From: an uncultured Paracoccaceae bacterium | GTDB lineage: Bacteria > Pseudomonadota > Alphaproteobacteria > Rhodobacterales > Rhodobacteraceae | Assembly (NCBI GenBank): GCA_934500835.1 | Contig: CAKSTR010000003.1 | Location: 62,001 to 126,000 of the forward strand | Length of the DNA: 64,000 nucleotides | Direction: 5' to 3' | Shown here: piece by piece, positions 55,543 to 63,920 of the stretch | Layout of the letters: every line of letters begins with the position of its first letter | Position numbering within the stretch: position 1 is the first letter of the stretch | Position numbers and translations under genes: made by a program | The notes under the pieces: model-generated | What the model was told of the DNA's origin: nothing | The model's database searches: none | Seen by the model: only the letters and a program-made list of their open reading frames with translations

Positions 55543-56412
55543 GTGCCGCAGACGCTGACCGAGGTCTATTCCCTTGACCTGCCCGATGTGCAGCGGGTGC
55601 CGGTGGTCTTCGCCTCGCCCCATTCCGGCGCCGATTATCCGGCGGCCTTCCTTTCGGGAACCGCGCTGGACCGCAGGGCGATCCGCTCATCCGAGGACGC
55701 CTTTGTCGACAGGCTCTATGCCTCGGCCCCCGACTGCGGGGCACCCCTGCTGGCAGCCCGCGTGCCGCGCGCCTTTGTGGACCTGAACCGCGCGGCGGAT
55801 GAACTGGACCCCGCAGTGATCGACGGGATCGCCCGTTCGGCGCACAATCCGCGGATCTCCTCGGGCCTTGGGGTGATTCCCCGCGTCGTGGCCGGCGGGC
55901 GGACGATCTACACCGGCAAGCTGACCCAGGCCGAGGCCGAGACCCGGCTGCGGCGCTATTGGCACCCCTATCACGACAGGCTGCGCCGCCTTCTGGAGCA
56001 GACCCGCGAAAGTTTCGGCGAGGCGGTGCTGATCGACTGCCATTCGATGCCGCATGAGGCGATCGAAAGTCACGCCCGCCCCGGCCAGCCCCGCCCCGAG
56101 GTGGTGCTGGGCGACCGTTTCGGTGCCGCTGCCGGGCGCGATGTGGTGGACCGGATCGAAGCCGCCTTTGCCACCGCCGGCCTGCGCGTGGCCCGCAATG
56201 CCCCCTTTGCCGGCGCCTATATCACCCAGGCCTACGGCCGCCCCTCGCGCCGCACCCATGTGGTGCAGGTCGAGATCGACCGCGCGCTCTACATGGACGA
56301 GGCGCGGATCGAGCCGTCGGCCGATTTTCCGGGCTTCTGCACCCTGATCGCCGGGGTCGTGGCCGAGATTTGCGGAAGCTTCAGTCAGGACATGCCGCTG
56401 GCAGCGGAATAG
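55543..56412 (+). CDS. N-formylglutamate amidohydrolase family protein
   Basis: 289-residue protein with VVFASPHSGADYPAAFLSGT at the start, EDAFVDRLYASAPDCGAPLL, the probable zinc/acidic motif AVLIDCHSMPHEAIES and HVVQVEIDRALYMDEARIEP, all typical of the FGase family (HutG-like). These enzymes release formate from N-formylglutamate or act on related N-acyl amino acids. A GTG at 55543 was chosen as the start because the upstream extension is not conserved; an in-frame ATG at 55399 is possible. No histidine-degradation gene is next to it. Confidence 0.87.
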   Translation: MPQTLTEVYSLDLPDVQRVPVVFASPHSGADYPAAFLSGTALDRRAIRSSEDAFVDRLYASAPDCGAPLLAARVPRAFVDLNRAADELDPAVIDGIARSAHNPRISSGLGVIPRVVAGGRTIYTGKLTQAEAETRLRRYWHPYHDRLRRLLEQTRESFGEAVLIDCHSMPHEAIESHARPGQPRPEVVLGDRFGAAAGRDVVDRIEAAFATAGLRVARNAPFAGAYITQAYGRPSRRTHVVQVEIDRALYMDEARIEPSADFPGFCTLIAGVVAEICGSFSQDMPLAAE

Positions 56413-56446
56413 CGCGGCACACCAGACTGACTGCCCTTCTGCCCGT

Positions 56447-56504
56447 CTTCACTTTGGCGAAAATATCCTGCGGGGAGGTCTGGAGGGGCGCAAAGCCCCT
56501 CCAG
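56447..56504 (-). repeat. Intergenic hairpin-plus-tail repeat, copy B
   Basis: On the minus strand: hairpin CTGGAGGGGC-TTTGC-GCCCCTCCAG (56480-56504) followed by a tail CCCCGCAGGATATTTTCGCC then AAAGTGAAG (56447-56475). It separates the convergent FGase and dinB genes. Confidence 0.8.
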
Positions 56505-56528
56505 CCGCCGGCCATTGACGCCGAGGTC

Positions 56529-57779
56529 CTACCGCAATGCCCGGCCGCGGATGATGGCATCCTTGCCGAACCGTGCGCGGATGCCGTCCGAGGCCCGCTC
56601 CACCGCCGCCCGTTTCGCGGCATCGGGGTCCAGAAGATCGCCTGCGACATCGGCCTGCGCGTCGTCGGTCAAGTCCGAGATCCCGACGCCGATCAGCCGG
56701 TAGGGTCCCGCCGGCGCCTGATCGAACAGCGCCCGTGCGGCACGGTAGATGCGGTCGGCCAGCTGCGTCGGATCGGTCAGGGACTGGCGGCGGGTGATCA
56801 GCTGGAAATCGCCCTTCTTCAGCTTCAGCGTGACGGTGCGCCCGGCCAGATCCCTGGCCTTGGCCCGGTCTGCCACCTGCTCGGACAGGCGCCAGAGATG
56901 GCCGTCCAGCAGGTCGGGATCGGCGGTGTCCTGAAAGAAGGTGGTCTCCTTGCTGATCGATTTCGGACGTTCGTCCCGGTTGACGCGGCGATGATCCTCG
57001 CCCCGTGCAAGGTGCCAGAGCCGCTCTCCCATATGCCCGAAACGGGCCGTCAGATCGGCGCGGTCCCATCGCAGAAGGTCCGAGATGGTCCGGATGCCGG
57101 CCTTCTCCAGCGCGGCCTGCGTGGCGGTGCCGACCCCCCATATGATGCGGACGGGCTTGCCCTTCAGGAAATCGGCGGTCTCTTCCCTGCCGATCACCGA
57201 GAAGCCGCGCGGCTTGTCCAGATCGCTGGCGATCTTGGCCAGGAACTTGTTGTGCGACAGGCCAATGGAGCCTGTGACTCCAAGCTCCTCCTCCATCCGT
57301 TTCGTCAGCCTTGCCAGCAGCAGGGCGGGCGGCGCGCCATGCAGCCGGGCGGTGCCGGTCAGGTCGAGGAAAGCCTCGTCCAGACTCAGCGGCTCGATCG
57401 CGGGGGTCAGATCTTCCATCATCGCCCGGATCTGGCGCGAAACTTCGGCATAATGGCCGATCCGGGGCGGCACCACTTTCGCCTCGGGGCACAGTTTCAG
57501 CGCCTGAAACATCGGCATGGCCGAACGCACGCCCTTGATCCGGGCCAGATAGCAACAGGTCGACACCACACCGCGCTGCCCGCCCCCGACGATCAGCGGG
57601 TGGTCGCGCAGGGAAGGATCGTCGCGCTTCTCCACCGAGGCATAGAAGGCATCGCAATCCATATGGGCGATGGAAAGCCGGCCCAGTTCGGGGTGCGCCA
57701 GCACGCGCGGAGAGCGGCAGGAGGGGCAGCGGGCGCCGCTGTCAAAGGCAGTCAGGCAGTCGCGGCAAAGGGCGGGCAT
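56529..57779 (-). CDS. dinB: DNA polymerase IV with N-terminal Cys4 extension
   Basis: 416-residue Y-family translesion polymerase. The catalytic core starts SIAHMDCDAFYASVEKRDDP, with the second acidic pair in IEPLSLDEAFLDLTGTARLH, the steric YLARIKGVRSAMPMFQALKL finger and the little-finger domain GRTVTLKLKKGDFQLITRRQ. Before the core is an extension MPALCRDCLTAFDSGARCPS with Cys at 5, 8, 18 and 21, which looks like a Cys4 zinc ribbon. The start at 57779 was chosen because this extension is conserved-looking and the frame beyond it is not. No LexA box was seen upstream. It interacts with the clamp encoded by dnaN. Confidence 0.93.
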   Translation of the reverse strand: MPALCRDCLTAFDSGARCPSCRSPRVLAHPELGRLSIAHMDCDAFYASVEKRDDPSLRDHPLIVGGGQRGVVSTCCYLARIKGVRSAMPMFQALKLCPEAKVVPPRIGHYAEVSRQIRAMMEDLTPAIEPLSLDEAFLDLTGTARLHGAPPALLLARLTKRMEEELGVTGSIGLSHNKFLAKIASDLDKPRGFSVIGREETADFLKGKPVRIIWGVGTATQAALEKAGIRTISDLLRWDRADLTARFGHMGERLWHLARGEDHRRVNRDERPKSISKETTFFQDTADPDLLDGHLWRLSEQVADRAKARDLAGRTVTLKLKKGDFQLITRRQSLTDPTQLADRIYRAARALFDQAPAGPYRLIGVGISDLTDDAQADVAGDLLDPDAAKRAAVERASDGIRARFGKDAIIRGRALR

Positions 57780-57830
57780 GATGCGTTCAGGATAAGGCGG
57801 GAAGGACGCGGAGGCAAACTCCCGGTGCAT

Positions 57831-57863
57831 GGCTATACACGGCGCCCTTTCCCGTGTATGGCC
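57831..57863. promoter_or_regulatory. Imperfect palindrome upstream of dinB
   Basis: GGCTATACACGG and CCGTGTATGGCC, 12-bp arms with one T-G mismatch and a 9-bp centre, lie 52 bp before the dinB start in the divergent gap to the helicase gene. It could be an operator or a leader hairpin. Confidence 0.35.
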
Positions 57864-57974
57864 CCCCAAGGCCTGAGGACTCCGCGGCCGTGCCATCAGG
57901 GAGGGCGCGGCGAGGGTGGTGAGGCCGCAATGTGGCTTCATATAGCGGGCAGGGTTCCCGCGTCAGGATAGACT

Positions 57975-60398
57975 ATGGACGATCTGGTTATTGCCGGGCC
58001 GCTGAAATCGGCTTTGGCGGAAAAGGGCTATGAAAGCCTGACCCCCGTACAAGAGGCCGTTCTGGCCGAAGGCGTTGCGGGCCGCGACCTTCTGGTCAGC
58101 GCGCAGACCGGCTCGGGCAAGACGGTGGCCTTCGGGCTGGCGATCGCGCCCGAAGTGCTGGGCGGCGTCGATGCCCTTCTGCCGGCCGAGAAGCCGATTG
58201 CGCTGGTGGTGGCCCCCACGCGCGAACTGGCGCAGCAGGTGGCGCGGGAATTCCAGTGGCTTTACGGCCCCGCCGGCGTGCAGCTTGCCACCTGCGTCGG
58301 CGGCATGGACTATCGCACCGAGCGCCGGGCGCTGGATCGCGGCGCGCATGTCGTCGTCGGCACCCCGGGCCGGTTGCGCGACCATATCGAGCGGCACTCG
58401 CTGGATCTGTCCGAGGCCCGCGCGGTGGTGCTGGACGAGGCCGACGAGATGCTGGATCTGGGCTTTGCCGAGGATCTGGAATTCATCCTTGGCTCTGCCC
58501 CCGAAGACCGCCGCACGCTGATGTTCTCGGCCACCGTGCCGAAAGAGATCGAGACGCTGGCCCGCACCTTCCAGAAGGATGCGCTGCGGCTGAACGTGCA
58601 AAGTGCGGCCAAGCAACACGCCGACATCGCCTATCAGGCGCTTTCGGTGCAGGCGCGCGACAAGGAGCATGCGATCTTCAACGTGCTGCGCTTTCATGAG
58701 GCGCAGACCGCGATCGTCTTTTGCAAGACGCGGGCGAACGTGAACCATCTGTTCGCGCGGATGGTGAACCGGGGCTTTCAGGCCGTGGCCTTGTCGGGCG
58801 AACTCAGCCAGCAAGAGCGGATGCATGCGCTTCAGGCGCTGCGCGATGGCCGCGCCCGGGTCTGCATTGCAACCGACGTCGCCGCGCGCGGCATCGACCT
58901 GCCGGGGCTGGAGCTGGTGATCCATGCCGATCTGCCGTCGAACCCCGATACGCTTCTGCACCGCTCGGGCCGGACGGGCCGGGCGGGGCGCAAGGGCACC
59001 TCGGTGCTGATCGTGCCCCCGGCCGAGATGCGCAAGGCGCAGCGGGTGCTGCAGGGCGCCAAGCTGGTGGCCGAATGGGGCAAGGCGCCCTCGGCCGAGG
59101 ATGTTCAGGCGCGTGAGGATCTGCGTCTGGTCGAGCATCCCCTTCTGGCCGAAGGTGTCGGCGAAGAGGGTGACATGGTTGCCGCCCTTCTGGACCGCTG
59201 GGGCCCCGAAGCCGCCGCCGCCGCATTTGTGCGGCTGTGGCGCGAAGGCCGGTCGGCCCCCGAGGTGCTGTCGGATTCCCTGCCGCCGCCCGCGCCGCTG
59301 CCGCCGCGCGAACGCGGCGAGTTCGGGCCTGCGGTCTGGTTCAAGGTCTCGGTCGGGCATACCGGCCGGGCCGAGGCGCGCTGGTTGCTGCCGAAGATCT
59401 GCGATGCCGGCGGGATCGCCAAGGATGGCATCGGCGCGATCCGGGTGCAGCAGGAAGAGACCTTCGTGCAGATCGCGGCACCTTTGGCGGAACGTTTCGG
59501 CGCCAGCCTCGAGATCGACAAGGATCTGGTGATGGAGCGGATCGAGGGCGAACCGGATCTGGGCCGCTTTGCGCCCCGCGTCGGAACCAAACCCGAAGGC
59601 CGCCCGGCGCCCAGGCGCGACAAGCCGGCCTATCAGCCGAAGCCTTCGCGTATCGTCGAAGACGGTGACGAGCCGCGCGAGGCGGCCCGCAAGGCCTGGC
59701 CCAAGCGCGAAGAGGGCGAGGAGCGCCGCCCCTATGCCCGCCGTGACGAGGGCGAGGATCGCCCGCGCCCGGCGCGCGCCCCTGCCGAACGCAAGCCCTA
59801 TGCGCCGCGTGAAGGGGCCGAGCACAAGCCCTATGCGCCCCGCGCCGAGGGGGCCCGCAAGCCCTATGCCCCGCGGGAAGACGCGGAGCGCAAACCCTAC
59901 GCGCCGCGGGGGGATGCCGAACGCAAACCCTATGCGCCACGCAGCGAAGGGGCCCGTAAGCCCTATGCCCCGCGCGGTGAAGGCGAGGCGGTGAAAAAGC
60001 CGCGCTGGACGCCCGAGGACCGTGAGGCCCGGGGGGCCGCGCCGTCGAGCCGCGAGAAGCCGGCGCCGCGCGCGGCCGGGTACAAGTCGCATGGCGGCGG
60101 CGAGGGGCGGCCCGCGCGCGCGGCCGGCTACAAGAGCCATGCCGAGGCCGGCGAGGGCCGCAAACCCTGGGCTGGCAAGGGCGACGAAGCACGTCCCTTC
60201 GCCCGCAAGGACGGGGCGAAGCCGGCGGGCAAGCCCGAGGGTCGCAGCTTTGGGACGAAATCGCATGGCGATGGCGGCAAGCCCTTTGCCAAGGCCGGCA
60301 AGCCGGCTTTCGGCAAGGGCGACGCGCCAAAGCGCGCGGCCCCGAAGACGGATGCCAGGGACACCTCGAAGCGGTTCGTCCCGCCGAAGAAAAAGTAA
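57975..60398 (+). CDS. DEAD-box RNA helicase with DbpA-type RNA-binding domain and repeat-rich tail
   Basis: 807-residue helicase, longer than the usual 450-600. The core has AQTGSGKT (Walker A, about residues 42-49), the DEAD box in VVLDEADEML (about 154), SAT in MFSATVP, and HRSGRTGRAG (motif VI). Residues about 449-528 (VWFKVSVGHTGRAEARWLLP) fit the DbpA/CsdA RNA-binding domain. The tail from about 540 is basic and contains six 11-residue repeats RKPYAPR-xxxx plus a doubled AAGYKSH. It probably remodels RNA in ribosome assembly or mRNA turnover. It is divergent from dinB and followed by repeat copy C. Confidence 0.93.
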   Translation: MDDLVIAGPLKSALAEKGYESLTPVQEAVLAEGVAGRDLLVSAQTGSGKTVAFGLAIAPEVLGGVDALLPAEKPIALVVAPTRELAQQVAREFQWLYGPAGVQLATCVGGMDYRTERRALDRGAHVVVGTPGRLRDHIERHSLDLSEARAVVLDEADEMLDLGFAEDLEFILGSAPEDRRTLMFSATVPKEIETLARTFQKDALRLNVQSAAKQHADIAYQALSVQARDKEHAIFNVLRFHEAQTAIVFCKTRANVNHLFARMVNRGFQAVALSGELSQQERMHALQALRDGRARVCIATDVAARGIDLPGLELVIHADLPSNPDTLLHRSGRTGRAGRKGTSVLIVPPAEMRKAQRVLQGAKLVAEWGKAPSAEDVQAREDLRLVEHPLLAEGVGEEGDMVAALLDRWGPEAAAAAFVRLWREGRSAPEVLSDSLPPPAPLPPRERGEFGPAVWFKVSVGHTGRAEARWLLPKICDAGGIAKDGIGAIRVQQEETFVQIAAPLAERFGASLEIDKDLVMERIEGEPDLGRFAPRVGTKPEGRPAPRRDKPAYQPKPSRIVEDGDEPREAARKAWPKREEGEERRPYARRDEGEDRPRPARAPAERKPYAPREGAEHKPYAPRAEGARKPYAPREDAERKPYAPRGDAERKPYAPRSEGARKPYAPRGEGEAVKKPRWTPEDREARGAAPSSREKPAPRAAGYKSHGGGEGRPARAAGYKSHAEAGEGRKPWAGKGDEARPFARKDGAKPAGKPEGRSFGTKSHGDGGKPFAKAGKPAFGKGDAPKRAAPKTDARDTSKRFVPPKKK
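59790..59987 (+). repeat. Six tandem 33-bp coding repeats in the helicase tail
   Basis: Six consecutive 33-bp units encode [RH]-K-P-Y-A-P-R followed by four variable, mostly Glu/Gly/Ala/Asp residues (residues 606-671 of the helicase). Codon wobble differs between units, so the repeat is kept at protein level. Copy number is likely to vary between strains. Confidence 0.9.
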
Positions 60399-60469
60399 GG
60401 ATCAGGGGCGGCAGGGATGACCTGCCGCCCTTTTCTCTTGCGGACAATTGTGGTGCTTCTGGCCGGCAG

Positions 60470-60527
60470 CTGGAGGGGTTTTGCACCCCTCCAGACCTCC
60501 CCGCAGGGTATTTTTGCCAAAGTGAAG
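60470..60527 (+). repeat. Intergenic hairpin-plus-tail repeat, copy C
   Basis: Hairpin CTGGAGGGGT-TTTGC-ACCCCTCCAG (60470-60494) followed by a tail CCCCGCAGGGTATTTTTGCC then AAAGTGAAG (60499-60527), 71 bp after the helicase stop. It is nearly identical to copy B. The rest of 60399-60630 shows no gene. Confidence 0.8.
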
Positions 60528-60630
60528 ACGGGCAGAAAAGGGGGGTCCGGGACGTGGGCCTGCACTGTGGCGGTGGGTTTGCGGCCGTGGTCATGACCGG
60601 AGCACGCGCGGATCAGCCGGGCATCGGGCG

Positions 60631-61815
60631 TCAGCCCGCAGCGGCGCGGCCGGCGTGCAGGCCGGTGGCCAGGCAGCCGGTGAGGAGGTAGCCGCCGGTC
60701 GGAGCCTCCCAGTCAAGCATTTCGCCGGCGGCGAAAATGCCGGGAAGCGCACGGAGTTCCAGACCGGGCGTCATAGCAGCGGCGGTGATGCCGCCTGCGA
60801 CCGAGATCGCCTCGTCCAGCGGACGGAGGCCGGCGTGGCGGACGGGCAGATGTTTCAGCACGGTGAGGGGCTGGCCCAGGCCCCATTCCATCACCAGCGC
60901 GGCGGCGACGGGCGAAAGCCCGAGCTTGCGCAGCCGGTTGGCGGTGCTCTCGCCGGGTTTCATACGCGCGAGGCGGCGGGCGAGTTCGGCGGGTGCGACA
61001 TCGGGCATCAGGTCGAGTTCCAGAGCCGCCCCCTGCCGTAGCGCGCGGGAGAGCGGGTAGAGGCCGCCGCCCTCGAGGCCCCGCGCCGACACGACGAACT
61101 CGCCACGATGGGACTGCCGTTCGGGGGTGTCCTGCACAGGGCCGGAGGGGGCGGGAACCAGGTGCAGGGCGGCGCCTTTGACCGGGCTGCCGAAGTGCCG
61201 GGTCATATGGGGGGACCAGGCGACTTGCAGGCCGACATTGGCAGGCTGCCAGGGCGCGACCTCGACCCCGCGTTCGGTCAGCCAGGGCACCCAGGCGCCG
61301 TCAGATCCAAGGCGCGACCAGCTGGCACCGCCCAGGGCAAGGACGGTGACGGCGGGGCGCAGAGGCTGCGGGCCATCGGGCGTGTCGAAGCGCAGCGCCT
61401 TGCCGTCGAAGCCGGTCCAGCGCCAGCGGGTCCGCAGATCCACCCCCAGCCCGTCCAGCCGGTGCAGCCAGGCGCGGAGGAGGGGGGAGCCTTTCATGCC
61501 GGTCGGAAAGACCCGGCCGGAGGAGCCGGTGAAGAGGTCGATCCCGAGGCCGCGCGCCCATGCCATTGCCTGATCGGGGCCGAAGGCGCCAAGGATCGGC
61601 TCCAGCCAGGGGGCGGCATAGGCGGCGCTGAAGGCGGCCGCCGGTTCATCCTTGGTCAGGTTCAGCCCCGATTTTCCCGCCATCAGGAACTTGCGGGCCG
61701 GACTGGGCTTTGCCTCGGCCACCAACACCTTGCGGCCCGCCGTGGCCAGAGCCTCGGCCGCCATCAGGCCCGCAGGGCCGGCCCCGATGACCAGCGCCTG
61801 CGGGGTGCCGGTCAT
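60631..61815 (-). CDS. NAD(P)/FAD-dependent oxidoreductase (HI0933/BaiN-like)
   Basis: 394-residue flavoprotein. The FAD motif is ALVIGAGPAGLMAAEALATA at the N-terminus, followed by KFLMAGKSGLNLTKDEP, the HI0933-like hallmark. The C-terminus has GIFAAGEMLDWEAPTGGYLL, where the flavin is contacted. Members of this group reduce or oxidise unknown substrates; BaiN acts on bile acids. The start at 61815 overlaps the mscS stop by 4 bp, so the two genes are coupled. Confidence 0.9.
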   Translation of the reverse strand: MTGTPQALVIGAGPAGLMAAEALATAGRKVLVAEAKPSPARKFLMAGKSGLNLTKDEPAAAFSAAYAAPWLEPILGAFGPDQAMAWARGLGIDLFTGSSGRVFPTGMKGSPLLRAWLHRLDGLGVDLRTRWRWTGFDGKALRFDTPDGPQPLRPAVTVLALGGASWSRLGSDGAWVPWLTERGVEVAPWQPANVGLQVAWSPHMTRHFGSPVKGAALHLVPAPSGPVQDTPERQSHRGEFVVSARGLEGGGLYPLSRALRQGAALELDLMPDVAPAELARRLARMKPGESTANRLRKLGLSPVAAALVMEWGLGQPLTVLKHLPVRHAGLRPLDEAISVAGGITAAAMTPGLELRALPGIFAAGEMLDWEAPTGGYLLTGCLATGLHAGRAAAG

Positions 61816-63158
61816 TTGGCGGGCAGCGGCGCATGGGCCGGCAGCGTGACGGGGGCATCGGTCTTCAGATGCACCACGCGTTGCGGATATGGCATCGCGA
61901 TTCCGGCCGCCTTCAGGGTGTTCCAGACACAGAACAACACCTTGGAGCGGTAGTCGTCGGTGAGGTCCTCGATCCCGGCCACCCAGTATTCGACCTCGAA
62001 CGCGATGCCGCTTTCGCCGAAGCCGGCCAGTTCGCACGAGGGCGGCGTCGGTTCGCTGGTGATGCAGGCAAGCCCGGCCACCGCGGTTTCGATCAGGTCA
62101 GGGACAAGGTTGATGTCGGTGTCATAGCTGACGCTGAAATTGGCCGAGTAGCGGTGCAGCTTGCCGGCGTCGGAATAGTTGACCACCCGCGAGACGATGA
62201 AATTGTCGTTCGGCACCACGATCCAGCGACCGTCGATCGTCTCGAGAATGCAGGCGCGCGCGGTCATCTTGAGGATGGTGCCCGACTCGCCGCCATCCAG
62301 TTCGACATAGTCGCCGACGGTGGTCTGACCTTCCAGCAACAGGATGATGCCCGAGACGAAATTGGCCGCGATCTGTTGCAGGCCAAGGCCGACGCCGACG
62401 CCGATCGCACCGCCAAGGACAGCGACGGCGGTCAGGTCGATGCCCATGATCGACATCAGAAGAAGGAAGGCCGCGCCGAAAATTACAGCCTCGGCGGCCT
62501 TGCGGGCCAGTTCGCGTGTCGCCGGGCGCAGGTCGTCCTGTGCGCTGATGTAATCGGCGGACTGCCGGTTCGACCAGCCGCCCAGCCAGAAAAGCAGCGC
62601 CCCCGCGATGGCGCCGCGGATCAGCGACAGGGCCGAAAACCGGATGTCGCCCAGATTGACCTGCGCTTCGGCCAGCCAGAGCGTCACCTCGTCCATGAGT
62701 CCGATGGCGTAAAGTGCTGCGATGGGCAGAAGGACATAGCGGCCAAGGGTCTTCAGGAAACCGTCGGTCAGCACCTGTTGCACCAGCAGCCGCGCGGCGA
62801 GGAACAGGAAGACCCGCTTGCCGAACGCGATCACGTCGCCCGAGCCGAAAGTGGCCCGCGTCAACCCCTCGCCGATGGCGGTCAGCCCATAGGCCAGCAA
62901 CGGCAGCAAGAGCGGCAGAAAGCGCAGGGCAAAGCGGCGCGCCGTTGCGGTCGGCCCGGTGGCGCCCGGTTTCGGGGTCAGTTTCGGCCCGATGACGGGG
63001 ATCAGCCGCGCGGCCAGCAGCCTTGCGGCAAGGTAGGCCACAGCCAGCAGGGCGAATTGCGACCAGGCGGCTGGCGAGGTCAGCCAGCCCAGCACCTCGT
63101 CCCACAGCCAGTTCAGCCATTCCACCAGCTTTTCGGCAAAGGCGGCTTGTCCCTGCAT
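61812..63158 (-). CDS. MscS-type mechanosensitive ion channel
   Basis: 448-residue membrane protein. An N-terminal region with about five extra segments leads to the pore helix AVLGGAIGVGVGLGLQQIAA and NFVSGIILLLEGQTTVGDYV, the MscS beta domain (GTILKMTARACILETIDGRW) and the C-terminal alpha/beta domain. It opens under membrane tension to release solutes on osmotic downshock. AGGAGA precedes the ATG at 63158. The fused N-terminal segments are commoner in alphaproteobacterial large MscS forms than in E. coli MscS. Confidence 0.93.
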   Translation of the reverse strand: MQGQAAFAEKLVEWLNWLWDEVLGWLTSPAAWSQFALLAVAYLAARLLAARLIPVIGPKLTPKPGATGPTATARRFALRFLPLLLPLLAYGLTAIGEGLTRATFGSGDVIAFGKRVFLFLAARLLVQQVLTDGFLKTLGRYVLLPIAALYAIGLMDEVTLWLAEAQVNLGDIRFSALSLIRGAIAGALLFWLGGWSNRQSADYISAQDDLRPATRELARKAAEAVIFGAAFLLLMSIMGIDLTAVAVLGGAIGVGVGLGLQQIAANFVSGIILLLEGQTTVGDYVELDGGESGTILKMTARACILETIDGRWIVVPNDNFIVSRVVNYSDAGKLHRYSANFSVSYDTDINLVPDLIETAVAGLACITSEPTPPSCELAGFGESGIAFEVEYWVAGIEDLTDDYRSKVLFCVWNTLKAAGIAMPYPQRVVHLKTDAPVTLPAHAPLPAK

Positions 63159-63302
63159 CCTGTTCTCCTGCCCCGTGGGCGGTGCGATGGGGGTTTCCTT
63201 GCCAAGGATTGCCTGGGCGCGCAAGGGCGGCCCCCGCGCGGCGGATCGCCGCAAATTTCCATGAAGAAACCTGGAACAATCCTTGGAAGGATTCTGCGCC
63301 GG

Positions 63303-63920
63303 CTAGATCATCCGCCGGATCGCCGCCACATGGGCGGGACGGGCGGCAAGCACATCGGCGCAAAGGGCGCGGGCGGTGTCCATCAGGGTCTCGGCCGGGG
63401 CGATGCGGTCGATGAGGCCGAAGGCCAGCGCCTCTTCCGCCTCGATCCTTGCGCCGGCCATCAGGATCAGCTTGGCACGGGCCGGTCCGACCAGAGCGGC
63501 CAGCCGGCCGGGGTCCGAGGGCTGTGGCAGGTAGCCCAGCTTCATCACCGGGTAGAAGACCTTCGCCGAAGGCACCGCGATGCGCAGATCGCAGGCCAGC
63601 GCCATGCCGCAGGCGCCACCGGCCAGCGTGCCGTTCAACGCGGCGATGGACAGGCCGGGAAAGGCGGCGATCGCCCCGGATAGCCGTTCCCACAAGGGCG
63701 AGGTGGCAAGACCGGCGGCCGCTGCCTCAAGGTCCGCACCGGCCGAGAACACCTTGCCCTCGCCGGTCAGGATCAGGGCATGGGCCGCGGCCGCCCCTTC
63801 GACCGCCAGGGCCAGGGCCTCCAGCATCTCGCCCGTCAGCGCGTTGGCCTTTTCCGGCCGGCGCAGGCGGATCACCCGCAGAAGGCCGCCGCCGATGGTT
63901 TCATCCTCGATGCCGATCAT
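63303..63920 (-). CDS. Short crotonase-family protein (atypical active site)
   Basis: 205-residue protein of the enoyl-CoA hydratase/isomerase family, about 50 residues shorter than the classical fold because the C-terminal helices are missing. The oxyanion motifs FSAGADLEAA and NGTLAGGACGMALACDLRI are kept, but neither position that holds the catalytic Glu residues in hydratases is Glu here (GGACGM and YPVMKLGY). An isomerase, or another CoA-ester reaction, is possible. It stands alone with a 144-bp gap to mscS; the remaining bases to 64000 show no gene. Confidence 0.88.
   Translation of the reverse strand: MIGIEDETIGGGLLRVIRLRRPEKANALTGEMLEALALAVEGAAAAHALILTGEGKVFSAGADLEAAAAGLATSPLWERLSGAIAAFPGLSIAALNGTLAGGACGMALACDLRIAVPSAKVFYPVMKLGYLPQPSDPGRLAALVGPARAKLILMAGARIEAEEALAFGLIDRIAPAETLMDTARALCADVLAARPAHVAAIRRMI

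Noticed and set aside
57780..57974. SOS box before dinB
   Set aside because: Only single GTTC words occur in this gap; no pair with 7-bp spacing was found.
59790..59987. Possible CRISPR array
   Set aside because: The 33-bp units are adjacent without spacers, lie in frame inside a helicase and encode a conserved peptide. They are coding repeats, and no cas gene is in the window.
57963..60266. Long open frame (767 codons) on the minus strand across the helicase gene
   Set aside because: It is the antisense shadow of a clear DEAD-box helicase. Its sequence is Arg/Ala/Leu low-complexity and has no family motif, as expected in high-GC DNA.
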